From assembly GCF_009728935.1 (NCBI RefSeq), contig NZ_CP034235.1, positions 776,501-840,500 on the forward strand: a stretch of DNA of 64,000 nt. The letters are read 5' to 3'. This DNA comes from Paenibacillus psychroresistens (lineage in GTDB: Bacteria > Bacillota > Bacilli > Paenibacillales > NBRC-103111). Of this stretch, positions 8,442-17,365 are shown in pieces. The notes under the pieces are model-generated. The model was not told the DNA's origin. It did not search any database and worked only from the letters and a program-made list of their open reading frames with translations. The position numbers were made by a program, and so were the translations under genes. How positions within the stretch are numbered: the first letter of the stretch is position 1; every line of letters starts with the position of its first letter.

Positions 8442-9500
8442 ATGGGTAAGGGAAAAATATACGAGTTTGAGCTTTTTAGATTTTTTGCAATTGTCGCAGT
8501 AGTGCTGATTCATGCATCCTCGCAAGGGGTTGGACTGTTGGATCGTCAAAGCAAGATTCATGTGATTTTTAACTTTTTGAATAAAATCTCTTTGTATGCG
8601 GTACCAAGCTTTCTTTTTATGAGTGGAGTCGTGCTGTTCTATAACTACTATGCCAAGTGGCAGCTGAAAGATATTATTCCGTTCTATGCTAAAAGGCTGA
8701 AGTTTATTGTCGTGCCTTATGTAGTGGTGTCTTTGTTTTATTATTTATTTAATCAGCGTTTATATTATCACACAATGACGTTTAATTTAAGCCATTTTCT
8801 TTCGTTGCTGCCTTGGTCTAAATCTGGTTATCATTTGTATTTTATTATTATTATCTTGCAATTCTATGTACTATTTCCAGTGCTGCTGTTTCTTGTGAAG
8901 AAATTCTCTTTCGTACAGCGTTATTTTACGTGGATTGGCATAGGTTTATTCCTGCTGTTCTATTTCACTAATAAGTATTATTATAGCTTCCCTCATCGGA
9001 CAAGCTTGTGCTTCACTTACTTTGCCTTTTTCTTCTTAGGCGCCTCGATCGGGATGAATTATGCCAAAGCGCTGGCATTGATCATTAAGCAACGCATTTG
9101 GATTAGCGTATGTGCTTTAATCACGGGGCTTGGAGCTTCAATACCTTATATTCTTGCAGACAATCATCACTTCGCACCACAGTATGTTTATGATTTCTTT
9201 TTCTATACATATGGTGTTTTTGCTTCCTTATTCTTCTTATGGTTGTCATATGCGATTCATCAGAAATTTAGTAAAACTTCAACCGTTTTGCAGAATATCG
9301 GATCACATTCCTTTGGGATTTATTTGATTCATCCAGCACTTATAGGTCTCTATACGATGAAGATAAAAGCTAGCGGAGGCTCGATTGCCTATCTTTTATA
9401 TTTTATAGGTGCTTACCTTGTGGCTTTTGGCGGTGCCTATCTGCTAACTGTTTTAATTAAAAAATTCATCAAGCCTTATTGGGTATTGATTGGGAAGTAG
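8442..9500 (+). CDS. Membrane acyltransferase (acyltransferase 3 family)
   Basis: A 352-residue integral membrane protein with about ten hydrophobic helices. It opens with FELFRFFAIVAVVLIH, carrying the family's conserved arginine (R13) and presumed catalytic histidine (H24). Acyltransferase 3 enzymes (OafA/WecH-like) move acetyl or other acyl groups across the membrane onto surface polysaccharides. ATG start behind GGGGGTGAT; TATACT at 8419-8424 may be its -10. The next gene starts nine bases after its stop, so it heads a likely four-gene unit to 12015. The acceptor is unknown. Confidence 0.85.
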   Translation: MGKGKIYEFELFRFFAIVAVVLIHASSQGVGLLDRQSKIHVIFNFLNKISLYAVPSFLFMSGVVLFYNYYAKWQLKDIIPFYAKRLKFIVVPYVVVSLFYYLFNQRLYYHTMTFNLSHFLSLLPWSKSGYHLYFIIIILQFYVLFPVLLFLVKKFSFVQRYFTWIGIGLFLLFYFTNKYYYSFPHRTSLCFTYFAFFFLGASIGMNYAKALALIIKQRIWISVCALITGLGASIPYILADNHHFAPQYVYDFFFYTYGVFASLFFLWLSYAIHQKFSKTSTVLQNIGSHSFGIYLIHPALIGLYTMKIKASGGSIAYLLYFIGAYLVAFGGAYLLTVLIKKFIKPYWVLIGK

Positions 9501-9508
9501 GAGCAATT

Positions 9509-10312
9509 ATGAACAGGGAAGTCATTCACGCTGCCAAAGAATTATCGATCCAAGTCATACGGGAAGCAGGACAAATAGCCAAAGAACGTTATGACCATTT
9601 CGATATGATTGATGAAAAGGATGGTTTTGGCGATCTCGTAACTGAGGTGGATTATCTAACTGAAGCGCTTATTCTTAAAGCGATTAATAGAGTGTTTCCC
9701 TTACATCAAGTTCATAGTGAAGAAGCCGGCAGCAATAACCTGGAGAGCGATTGGCTTTGGCTAATAGATCCATTGGATGGAACGAATAATTATGCGATTG
9801 GTTTATCTGTTTTTGCTGTGTCGATTACGCTGCTTTTCCAAAGAAAGCCTGTCCTAGGTGTTGTGTTCGAGCCGATGGCTAACCGTTTGTTTGTTTCTAT
9901 CCAAGATGGGAAAGCTTTTTGTAATGATCGAAACATCCAAATTGCTAAGAAGGCAGACATTCGTAAAGGCAACATCGGTTGGATTCAAGGGCATAAGGTA
10001 CAACATGATGAAAAAGCAACCAAATTAAGGCATCATCTTGAGCTGAACTTTAAACGTTTGCTAAGATTATGGGCGCCAACCATACAATGGTGTATGCTGG
10101 CTAAGGGTGATATAGACGGTATTGTGCTCTATAACTCGGAAGGCGATGATCTTTATTCGGGTGTCTTGATGGTGAAGGAAGCGGGCGGGATTGTAATTGA
10201 TTTTGCTGGGAATCCTTTTGATGAAATGTGTGAAGAGCCTTATTTAATTGCTTGTCATCCGGATTATAAGGAATATTTTATGAACCTGGTTAAGGAGGGC
10301 TTAGCGTTATGA
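9509..10312 (+). CDS. Inositol monophosphatase family protein
   Basis: 267 residues. The ATG at 9509 is chosen because TAGGAG lies just upstream; an in-frame TTG at 9479 would overlap the previous gene. Metal-binding residues of the family are present: E71/E72 in EEAGS, D87 and D90 in DPLDGTNN, and a further Asp in the GDDLYSG segment near the C-terminus. Family members are Mg-dependent phosphatases acting on myo-inositol phosphates, fructose-1,6-bisphosphate or PAP, so the substrate remains open. Its stop codon overlaps the next start (ATGA), which implies coupled translation. Confidence 0.9.
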   Translation: MNREVIHAAKELSIQVIREAGQIAKERYDHFDMIDEKDGFGDLVTEVDYLTEALILKAINRVFPLHQVHSEEAGSNNLESDWLWLIDPLDGTNNYAIGLSVFAVSITLLFQRKPVLGVVFEPMANRLFVSIQDGKAFCNDRNIQIAKKADIRKGNIGWIQGHKVQHDEKATKLRHHLELNFKRLLRLWAPTIQWCMLAKGDIDGIVLYNSEGDDLYSGVLMVKEAGGIVIDFAGNPFDEMCEEPYLIACHPDYKEYFMNLVKEGLAL

Positions 10313-11286
10313 GAATTTTGATTCTGGGTGGAACCGTTTTTCTTGGCAGATACCTAGTAGAGGCGGCTTTACAAAGCGGCCATGAGATAACGCTGTTTAA
10401 TCGTGGACAAACTAATACGGAGCTTTTTCCTAATATAAACAAGCTGCAGGGTGACCGAGATGGTGATTTGGCAAGCTTAGCTGGGCATAAGTGGGATGTT
10501 GTAATTGACACTTCGGGTTATGTTCCGAGAATTGTTGAGCAGACCGCACAAGCATTGAAGCACACTGTTGAACATTATATCTATATATCGAGTATCTCCG
10601 TATATGCAGACTATCAAGAGCTGGGTATAAGTGAAGATTATCCCCTTGGAGTGTTAGCAGATCCGCATGTGGAGGAAATCAATGGGGAAACCTATGGACC
10701 TTTAAAAGCCTTATGTGAAGCTAGCTTGGAGACAATTCTACCGGGAAAAGTCCTAACTATCAGACCAGGGTTAATAGTTGGGCCTCATGATCCTACCGAT
10801 CGATTTACTTATTGGCCCCATCGCATTAAGCGAGGCGGAGAAATACTAGTGCCTGGGAGCAAGCAAAGAAAGCTTCAATTCATTGATGTAAGGGATTTGT
10901 CGGAGTGGATTATTCGGATGGCAGAGCTTAAGAAAACAGGCGTTTATAATGCAACAGGTCCACGCGACGTATTAACAATGGAAACATTTGTTGAAGCGTG
11001 CAGCCCAAATGAAGCGTATAATTGGCTTGAGGATGAATATCTGCTGGAGCATAAAGTGAAGGTGTTCACGGAATTGCCTTTCTGGATTCCAGCAAAGGAT
11101 GAGAAATCGGCTGGATTTATGCAGGTGAATATAGATAAAGCGTTAGAAGCAGGTCTAAGCTTCCGTCCTTTATCTGAAACGATTCGTGATACCTTAGCAT
11201 GGCTTGAACAAAGAAGCGCACCTTTTGCCCACGGAATGACTTCGTTAAGAGAGCAGCAGCTAATCTCGAATTATAGCCAACGATGA
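10309..11286 (+). CDS. NAD-dependent epimerase/dehydratase (extended SDR, CSP41-like)
   Basis: 325 residues with a Rossmann fold. The N-terminal GGTVFLG motif (7-13) is the variant glycine motif of the atypical/extended SDR group that includes chloroplast CSP41 and several bacterial reductases. A Y-x3-K pair (YGPLK) follows at about residues 125-129, and IRPGLIVGPHDPTDR matches the NAD-epimerase pattern. Translationally coupled to the IMPase-like gene by an ATGA overlap, and followed 21 bases later by the HAD gene. The product could act on a sugar nucleotide or other alcohol; nothing in the context fixes the substrate. Confidence 0.88.
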   Translation: MRILILGGTVFLGRYLVEAALQSGHEITLFNRGQTNTELFPNINKLQGDRDGDLASLAGHKWDVVIDTSGYVPRIVEQTAQALKHTVEHYIYISSISVYADYQELGISEDYPLGVLADPHVEEINGETYGPLKALCEASLETILPGKVLTIRPGLIVGPHDPTDRFTYWPHRIKRGGEILVPGSKQRKLQFIDVRDLSEWIIRMAELKKTGVYNATGPRDVLTMETFVEACSPNEAYNWLEDEYLLEHKVKVFTELPFWIPAKDEKSAGFMQVNIDKALEAGLSFRPLSETIRDTLAWLEQRSAPFAHGMTSLREQQLISNYSQR

Positions 11287-11307
11287 CCCAACGGGAGGTA
11301 ACAGATT

Positions 11308-12015
11308 ATGTTAAATACTCGGTTAATTTTATTTGATTTGGACAACACCCTGCTCCATATGCATGAATATTGGGAAGAGAGCATCAAGGAAGCTTTTAAA
11401 CAAACGGCAGTAACAAGTGCAATTGAAATTAATGAGTTATATCCCATATTTAAAGCTCAGGATGAGTTATACTGCCAGCTGTACGATGAAGGCGTAATTT
11501 CCTTATGGGAATTTAGAAGAGATAGATTTATCAAAACATTGGAGCACTTTAATAGAGTTGTGACCAATGAGGATGCTATTCAATTCCATGAACTATTTAC
11601 CTCATTAACTAATTACTATATTAAACCAAGCGTCAAAGTAGATCATACCCTAGCTTTATTGGCAGAAAAGTATCTCATAGGTATAGTAACCAATGGAACT
11701 CCTGAATTTCAACGGAATAAAATTAAGCAAATGGGGCTAAGCCGTTATTTTAAAGATGAACACCTCTTTATATCGGAGGAGGTTGGTTACTCTAAACCGG
11801 CTAAGGAGATCTATCAAATGGCCATGGATACCTTCCATGTTGCGGCAAGTGAAGTAGTTTTTGTGGGGGATTCGATTAAGAACGATGTTATTGGACCGAT
11901 GCATCATGGTATGCAAGCTATTTGGGTAAACAATCACGCCGAAACATTGCCTCCTGATGTAACACCTTTTGCTATAATCACGGAGATTGGCCAATTGGAG
12001 CAGATATTATTGTAA
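11308..12015 (+). CDS. HAD-superfamily hydrolase (YjjG/subfamily IA-like)
   Basis: 235 residues with all four HAD motifs: FDLDNTL (nucleophile D10, acid/base D12), the Thr of VTNGTPE, the Lys in GYSKPAKEIY, and FVGDSIKNDV. The helical cap between motifs I and II puts it in subclass IA, with phosphoglycolate phosphatases and the nucleotidase YjjG. Likely a cytosolic small-molecule phosphatase. ATG behind CGGGAGGT. It closes the unit that begins with the acyltransferase and is followed by a terminator. Confidence 0.9.
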   Translation: MLNTRLILFDLDNTLLHMHEYWEESIKEAFKQTAVTSAIEINELYPIFKAQDELYCQLYDEGVISLWEFRRDRFIKTLEHFNRVVTNEDAIQFHELFTSLTNYYIKPSVKVDHTLALLAEKYLIGIVTNGTPEFQRNKIKQMGLSRYFKDEHLFISEEVGYSKPAKEIYQMAMDTFHVAASEVVFVGDSIKNDVIGPMHHGMQAIWVNNHAETLPPDVTPFAIITEIGQLEQILL

Positions 12016-12033
12016 GTGTATTATAATCAAGAG

Positions 12034-12062
12034 CGCTGCCGCTAATCACGGGAGCGTTTTTT
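12034..12062 (+). terminator. Terminator after the HAD gene
   Basis: CGCTGCC (12034-12040) pairs with GGGAGCG (12050-12056) with one mismatch, followed by six T's. Confidence 0.8.
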
Positions 12063-12091
12063 ATAATTTACTTTTATTAACAAAAAGAGGT

Positions 12092-12139
12092 TTTTGAACC
12101 GATGAATCATGGTATGCTCAATTGGAGCAAATATTACTG
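12092..12139 (+). pseudogene. Decayed partial copy of the HAD gene 3' end
   Basis: Two adjacent stretches in this short spacer repeat two separate pieces of the preceding HAD gene. Bases 12093-12117 match 11891-11915 at about 22 of 25 positions, and 12118-12139 match 11990-12011 at about 19 of 22. They look like a fossil of a tandem duplication that later lost its middle. Confidence 0.45.
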
Positions 12140-12157
12140 CAGTGATGAGGAGGAAAT

Positions 12158-12541
12158 ATGGAAACGGAATCAAATATTATGTTTACAATAGTGCCTATCT
12201 TTATAATGCTTGTGGTTGTAATTATTGTAGCTGTCCTTCTATTTAGGGTTTTATCGAGTAATAAGCAACGGAGCTACAATAATAAACAGCCTGTTTTAAC
12301 AGTCTTCTCTAAGATTGTTAGTAAAAGAAGCAAAGTCAGCACAAGTAGCAGTAACAACCAAGATGATCATATTCGCTATAGTACCCATACAACCTACTTC
12401 GCAACCTTTGAGGTTGAAAGCGGAGATCGTATCGAGTTTAGTATTCAGGATCGTGAATTTGGACTTTTGGCTGAAGGGGATCAGGGGAAGCTAAGCTTTC
12501 AAGGCACTCGATATTTGAGCTTCAGTAGGGAAGCAGTTTAG
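12158..12541 (+). CDS. DUF2500-domain membrane protein
   Basis: 127 residues: one N-terminal membrane helix (about 9-32), a Lys/Ser-rich linker and a soluble domain. The spacing of KIVSKRSKV, the TYFATFEVESGDRIEF strand pair and the closing LSFQGTRYLSFSRE fits DUF2500, known from YhhM of enterobacteria; its function is not known. ATG behind a perfect AGGAGG. Twelve bases separate it from the GH25 gene, so the two are probably cotranscribed. Confidence 0.82.
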   Translation: METESNIMFTIVPIFIMLVVVIIVAVLLFRVLSSNKQRSYNNKQPVLTVFSKIVSKRSKVSTSSSNNQDDHIRYSTHTTYFATFEVESGDRIEFSIQDREFGLLAEGDQGKLSFQGTRYLSFSREAV

Positions 12542-12552
12542 GAAGGCAGCCG

Positions 12553-13254
12553 ATGAAAAAAATACGTAGATTTATTATGGTTATGGTTTGTTTGGCGATC
12601 TTCCTTGGGTTCTTAGAATATAAGGGGATTATTTGGCATAATGATTTTTTTGCAATGAAATATAAAATTAAAGGTTTAGATGTATCCCATCATCAAGGGA
12701 AGATTGATTGGAAAGAAGTCAGCAATCACAATAGCTTTCGTTTTGTATATATCAAGGCTACAGAGGGCGAAGATTTTGTCGATGAACAATTTCTAACCAA
12801 TTGGCAGGCAGCGCAGAAGTATATGGCAATAGGTGCTTATCACTTTTTCTCAATGGAAAACACAGGTGAAGCTCAGGCAGCGCTTTTTATTAAAACAGTG
12901 CCTAAACAAGAAGGTAGTTTGCCGCCAGTTATCGACTTAGAGATTGGGCTAGGCTATGATCAAGAAAAAGTTAAGCTGCAGCTTCATAAGATGGTTGAGC
13001 TTTTACAGCAGTATTATGGCAAAAAGCCGATGCTTTATGTTACATACGATACTTACAACAAATACATTAAAGGTGATTTTCCAGAGCAAGACATTTGGCT
13101 TCGAGATATTCTAAAGCATCCTAAATTGGAGCAACGCAAATGGGTGTTATGGCAGTTCAACAATCGTGGTAAAGTACAGGGGATTGCCGAATATGTAGAC
13201 ATTAATGTATTTAATATGGATGAGTTTGATTTTACAGATTTCATAGCTCGATAA
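12553..13254 (+). CDS. GH25 lysozyme (muramidase), membrane-anchored or secreted
   Basis: 233 residues. A hydrophobic N-terminal segment (about 4-25) acts as signal or anchor, then a GH25 catalytic barrel. The barrel starts with KGLDVSHHQGKIDW, which holds the first catalytic Asp, and has the catalytic acid pair in the PPVIDLEIG segment (about 135-143). It ends with the WLWQ-like strand VLWQFNNRG and a final DVDIN-like DINVF. GH25 enzymes cut the N-acetylmuramyl-glucosamine bond of peptidoglycan. No cell-wall-binding repeat is attached. Role in wall turnover is inferred. Confidence 0.92.
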   Translation: MKKIRRFIMVMVCLAIFLGFLEYKGIIWHNDFFAMKYKIKGLDVSHHQGKIDWKEVSNHNSFRFVYIKATEGEDFVDEQFLTNWQAAQKYMAIGAYHFFSMENTGEAQAALFIKTVPKQEGSLPPVIDLEIGLGYDQEKVKLQLHKMVELLQQYYGKKPMLYVTYDTYNKYIKGDFPEQDIWLRDILKHPKLEQRKWVLWQFNNRGKVQGIAEYVDINVFNMDEFDFTDFIAR

Positions 13255-13295
13255 GTAAAATTTATATCGCTTTTAGCTTGAATTGAAGAGGGATT

Positions 13296-13336
13296 TGTCG
13301 AACAATGTCGAAATTGTTTAGTCTGATTTATTATAT
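13296..13336 (+). promoter_or_regulatory. Tandem Spo0A boxes and possible promoter of the chemoreceptor gene
   Basis: Two exact TGTCGAA elements (13296-13302 and 13306-13312) lie in the same orientation exactly one helical turn apart. This heptamer is the core of the Spo0A-binding box. An A/T-rich -10-like stretch follows at 13327-13336, which would put the boxes over the -35 position, the layout of Spo0A-activated sigma-A promoters such as spoIIG. Binding is inferred. Confidence 0.55.
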
Positions 13337-13363
13337 GTTTAAATGAAAACAGGGGGATTGACC

Positions 13364-15073
13364 ATGCTTAAGAACAGATCCATAGTTGTTAAAATTTTAT
13401 TAGGTTTTTTTATTGTTATTTTGTTATTTTCTTCGGCTGCTGTCTTAAATTACAATAAACTAAAGGATGTAAAGGCAGCACTAAATGAAAATGATATGAG
13501 AGAGCAAGATCAAAAAGCTGCTTTGGAAATAAAGAATTATGTCGGCATATTATACAGTAACCAAGCGGATGTCATCATCAATCAAAGTGAAGAGTCTATA
13601 ACAAATTACAAAGAATATGCCGTTAAATTTAAACAGCTTATCGAGGATGTCTCGAAAAGTGTTGATAAACAAAGCCAAATAGATTGGGTAAAAACCCTGA
13701 AAACGGCTAGTGAAGGATATATAAAATCATTTGACAATGTCGTAGAGATCTTCAACAAAAGAAGTACATTGTCTGCAGAGCAGCTAAGTGAGCAATATAA
13801 GGTGTTGGATGATCAAACCGATGCATTCAAAGCAACGATTTATACAACTTCGGATCAATTGATTCAAAGCTTTAGTAGTGAATATAAGGCCTCAAATGCA
13901 AATTCAATTGCACAAATCGCTAAAGTAAATTCACAGCTTGTTATTACCTGTATTATCGATATTATTTTGGCGTTTGCTTTAGCCTTGTTTCTAAGCAGGG
14001 TAATTACCCGTCCAGTCATTAGACTAATGAATCATGCTCAAAGCATTGCAAAAGGGGATTTAACACAAAATATAAAAAGTAATAGCCGGGATGAAATTGG
14101 TAGATTAACAGAAAACTTTGCTCAGATGCAACGAAATCTTCAGGTGCTGGTTAAGGAAGTAAATGCTAACTCTCAGGATGTCTCGGCGTCTTCAGAGCTG
14201 CTGTCAGCAAGCTCACAGGAAACAGCGGCAGCTTCCAATGAGATTTCAATTTCTATTTTTGAAGTGGCAAAAGGAGCGGAGGCTCAAGGGATTGCCTCTC
14301 AAGAAAGCGCAAGAGCGATGGAAGAGATGTCCATTGGTATTCAGCGCATAGCAGAAACATCAGCTACAGTAACAGAGGTATCCTTGGAAGCTACGGAGAA
14401 AGCGATACATGGCAATAAATTGCTGCAGCAGGTAGTCAGCCAAATGGATTCTATTGCGCAAAAAGTAGAGCGTTCGGCCATTATGGTTCAACAATTGGAG
14501 AAACAATCGATTGAAATTGGCAGTATAGTCAGCGTGATCTCTGGTATTGCCACACAAACAAATTTGCTAGCGCTTAATGCTGCAATTGAGGCTGCAAGAG
14601 CAGGTGAGAACGGTCGAGGCTTTGCTGTTGTGGCGGGTGAAGTCAGGAAGCTAGCTGAGCAATCTGGAAGCTCGGCAAACCAGATTAGCGAGCTAATCGA
14701 ACAAATTCAAATTGATACTAAGCTTGCGGTAGGCGCAATGAGTGAAGGAACAAGAGAAGTTGCTGCAGGGTCGCAGATTGTGCATGAAGCGGGTGACTCC
14801 TTCCATTTAATCTTACAGGCGATTGAACAGGTTGCGGATCAGATACGTGATGTATCTTCAGTCGCAGAGCAAATGTCTGCAGGCTCTGAAGAAATAACCG
14901 CATCTGTTATAGAGTCAGCTAGTATTGCTAAACTAACCTCTAATGCTGCACAAATTGTAGTGGATAATACTACCCAACAGCTAGCTGCTTTACAGGAGGT
15001 TGCAGCCTCTGCGAATGATTTAAGTCAAATGTCACAAAAGCTGCAAGCGGCTATTTCCAGATTCAAGGTTTAA
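13364..15073 (+). CDS. Methyl-accepting chemotaxis protein
   Basis: 569 residues from the ATG at 13364, chosen because CAGGGGGA lies 7 bases before it; an in-frame ATG at 13343 has no such site. Order: membrane helix (about 8-30), extracellular four-helix-bundle-like sensor (31-185), second helix (about 190-212), HAMP (213-265) and a long cytoplasmic signalling coiled coil. The highly conserved hairpin tip reads [18 protein letters not shown] followed by [18 protein letters not shown]. It signals to CheA/CheW. No other chemotaxis gene is nearby. Ligand unknown. Control by Spo0A is suggested by the upstream boxes. Confidence 0.95.
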   Translation: MLKNRSIVVKILLGFFIVILLFSSAAVLNYNKLKDVKAALNENDMREQDQKAALEIKNYVGILYSNQADVIINQSEESITNYKEYAVKFKQLIEDVSKSVDKQSQIDWVKTLKTASEGYIKSFDNVVEIFNKRSTLSAEQLSEQYKVLDDQTDAFKATIYTTSDQLIQSFSSEYKASNANSIAQIAKVNSQLVITCIIDIILAFALALFLSRVITRPVIRLMNHAQSIAKGDLTQNIKSNSRDEIGRLTENFAQMQRNLQVLVKEVNANSQDVSASSELLSASSQETAAASNEISISIFEVAKGAEAQGIASQESARAMEEMSIGIQRIAETSATVTEVSLEATEKAIHGNKLLQQVVSQMDSIAQKVERSAIMVQQLEKQSIEIGSIVSVISGIATQTNLLALNAAIEAARAGENGRGFAVVAGEVRKLAEQSGSSANQISELIEQIQIDTKLAVGAMSEGTREVAAGSQIVHEAGDSFHLILQAIEQVADQIRDVSSVAEQMSAGSEEITASVIESASIAKLTSNAAQIVVDNTTQQLAALQEVAASANDLSQMSQKLQAAISRFKV

Positions 15074-15092
15074 CTAAACGAAATAGGCAATT

Positions 15093-15126
15093 AACTGCGG
15101 GTCGGATTTTCGATTCGCAGTTTTTT
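15093..15126 (+). terminator. Terminator after the chemoreceptor gene
   Basis: AACTGCG (15093-15099) pairs with the CGCAGTT arm starting at 15116, with inner TCG/CGA, followed by six T's. Confidence 0.85.
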
Positions 15127-15239
15127 GCGTTTGGAAGGTGTCCAATATTAGATTAATGAGCACAGAATAAACTTTCGATGTATACTGAAATCGATGGCTT
15201 AATATGGGATTTATGATAATAATTAGAGGTGATATTGAA

Positions 15240-16145
15240 TTGAGAAAATTTATTATATGTATCGGCTGCATGTTGTTCATAGCTGGCTGCGATTCTGCTA
15301 AAAACGAAAAGATTATTAGCAACTTAGAGCAGCAATTAGCTGCATCTAAACATAAAGTACAAGAAACGCAGGATAGGCTGGATAAAGCAGATAAACAGTT
15401 TGCTGCCGCAACGGAGCAATTAACGGATGCTAACGCTAAGCTAGCGGCTTCTGAACGAATCCTCAAGTCTAATATAATGATAACTAATGTGGATGGGGAA
15501 AACAAAGAGGACATAGTTGCTTTATACGGAGGTCAGGGAGGCGAATCTTTTGTATTGAAAATTAATGAGGTTATATTTAACGGGTTTTCTAGCTATTTGG
15601 ATGGTGATTTTCAAGAAGTTGATCTAGACCTCAAGGATCAAATTAAAGAGATTTCCATTAGTGAGTCAGATCCTAGCATGCATTACGAGACGAGTTATTA
15701 TTATCTTAATAGATCCAAGAACCAAATCGAGTTTATGGGCAAGTTTCAAGGTAAAGGGACAGATATGGAATACCCTGGGGATGGAACTTTAATCCTGCAT
15801 CGCAAACGCGGCGCTATCATCCAAAACTGGTATCATGACCAGACGTACAAATTAAATGCAGAGCATTTGTTTGATGAGGTTCCCCAGGACCTATACAACA
15901 TGAACGCAAAAGTGAAAATGACAAAGGCGCTACAGCTCTATAAGGATAGAAATAACAAGGAAAAAGCGTTTATCATTCAGCCTGGTAGTGATGCGGAAAT
16001 TATATCAAGCGATGATAAACGTTGGTGCTTGATCCAAGCCGCCAATGGGCAAAAAGGGTGGTTTGAGGTTGAGGGCTACAATAATATAGTGGGCACTGAT
16101 GGTACTGCTGATGATTATATGAGTGGCTTAGGTCACGCTGGCTGA
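15240..16145 (+). CDS. Coiled-coil lipoprotein with SH3-like C-terminus
   Basis: 301 residues from a TTG at 15240 behind AGAGGTGAT. The signal peptide ends in the lipobox FIAGC, so the protein is probably lipidated and held outside the cytoplasmic membrane. Residues about 22-75 form a heptad-rich coiled coil. The middle domain is not recognised. The last 60 residues (ALQLYKDRNNKEKAF to GWFEVEGYNN) resemble a bacterial SH3 domain, which often binds cell wall. Function unknown. Its 3' end overlaps the converging MFS gene by 13 bases. Confidence 0.8.
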   Translation: MRKFIICIGCMLFIAGCDSAKNEKIISNLEQQLAASKHKVQETQDRLDKADKQFAAATEQLTDANAKLAASERILKSNIMITNVDGENKEDIVALYGGQGGESFVLKINEVIFNGFSSYLDGDFQEVDLDLKDQIKEISISESDPSMHYETSYYYLNRSKNQIEFMGKFQGKGTDMEYPGDGTLILHRKRGAIIQNWYHDQTYKLNAEHLFDEVPQDLYNMNAKVKMTKALQLYKDRNNKEKAFIIQPGSDAEIISSDDKRWCLIQAANGQKGWFEVEGYNNIVGTDGTADDYMSGLGHAG

Positions 16146-17365
16146 CTTCTACGCTTTGAGACGTAATAATAGCCAATTGCAGAGATCAGGCTCATGGCAA
16201 TATTAATCGCAATCAACAGCTGATAATTATGAAAAATATCAAAGTTTAATCCTCCGCCGATCGCGGCGGCTACCCCACCTAGCTGGTGGACGAGAATGAG
16301 GAGCCCAGTTTGTAAGCCCATGGAGTGATTGGAGGCTTTTAATTCTTCGTTAGCAACTAAGATGCCCCCAGGTACAGCTCCAAGATAGCTAGCTCCAAAG
16401 ATAACGGAAAACAAAATAGGTGAAGCTTGAAAATGGAAAATCAATAAGGTGAAAGCAACAACACGCAACGTATACAAGGCAGATAATGCTAGGGTTCTAC
16501 GCATGCGGTCTAAGAGAAAGGAAAAGGTTAGACCTCCTATAAGCTCTAGTACGCCAAGTGTGCTTAAGGATGAAGTAAACATCATATCATGCACATGTGC
16601 TTGCTGTTGAATGGCCATTAAATGCATTTCGACTGTACCCATGCTAAAGCCGCAAGTGAATAAAGCAAAAATTACGGTGACCAACGTTGGATTTTTAAGA
16701 TATTGCTTAAAGGCTTGAAGCTTGCTTAAGGCGGGCTTATCCGGCACTATTGGCTTCTCAGCAGCGATCTCATCAGCTTGAATGCTGGCTGGTTTACTAA
16801 TGTTATCCCGAATGAACAGGATGGCTAATGGTATAAAGATACAGCCCGTAGTAAAAAGAATCCAATAGGCATTGTTCCAGCCGAGCCAGGTTTTATTGGA
16901 AACGAAGATTGGCGTAATAATAGCTAGACCGAGGGAGCCTGCACTGCCTAGAATAACCAAGGCTTTAGCTCGGTGATGGGTGAACCAGTTGTTGATCAAT
17001 ATATAGCCGGTTGATGCTCCAATGCCTGCCAGACCAGATAATAAACCAAACCCGCAATAATAGCCTATCGGATTCTGGATGAACAGAAAAAGAGTTGTCG
17101 CTAAAGTCCCGAGAGCCCCGCTGGCAATCAATACCTTCTTATACCCATATCGATCTGTTAACCAACCGCCTAAAGGTGCACAGATGGCGCCGATAAATAT
17201 ACTAGTCGACCAAGTAAAACCCAGAAAGCCGCGACCCACATGAAGAAAGTTGGCAATCTCAGGCTGATAGTAAGCGGATATGAAACGACTAAGTGAATTA
17301 ACAAAACCAAAAATCCAGAGGAAAATAAGAATGAACCAAGCATATTTTTTTTCTTTAAACCACAT
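16133..17365 (-). CDS. MFS transporter
   Basis: 410 residues with twelve predicted membrane helices. The loop between helices 2 and 3 carries the MFS motif A variant GGWLTDRYGYKKV, and the region after helix 4 has GLAGIGASTGYILINNWF. The family profile is like OxlT/monocarboxylate-type or drug MFS members; the substrate cannot be set. ATG behind GAAGGGTGA. The start abuts the stop of the MocR/GabR-type regulator with no gap, so the two are cotranscribed and the regulator probably controls the transporter in response to a shared ligand. Confidence 0.88.
   Translation of the reverse strand: MWFKEKKYAWFILIFLWIFGFVNSLSRFISAYYQPEIANFLHVGRGFLGFTWSTSIFIGAICAPLGGWLTDRYGYKKVLIASGALGTLATTLFLFIQNPIGYYCGFGLLSGLAGIGASTGYILINNWFTHHRAKALVILGSAGSLGLAIITPIFVSNKTWLGWNNAYWILFTTGCIFIPLAILFIRDNISKPASIQADEIAAEKPIVPDKPALSKLQAFKQYLKNPTLVTVIFALFTCGFSMGTVEMHLMAIQQQAHVHDMMFTSSLSTLGVLELIGGLTFSFLLDRMRRTLALSALYTLRVVAFTLLIFHFQASPILFSVIFGASYLGAVPGGILVANEELKASNHSMGLQTGLLILVHQLGGVAAAIGGGLNFDIFHNYQLLIAINIAMSLISAIGYYYVSKRRSQPA

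Noticed and set aside
15074..15514. Minus-strand ORF of 146 codons
   Set aside because: It lies opposite the coiled-coil lipoprotein and chemoreceptor terminator, has low complexity mirrored from the Ala/Lys-rich coding strand, and has no ribosome site.
16133..16145. Thirteen-base overlap of converging genes as a regulatory feature
   Set aside because: Short tail-to-tail overlaps are common and no extra structure is present.
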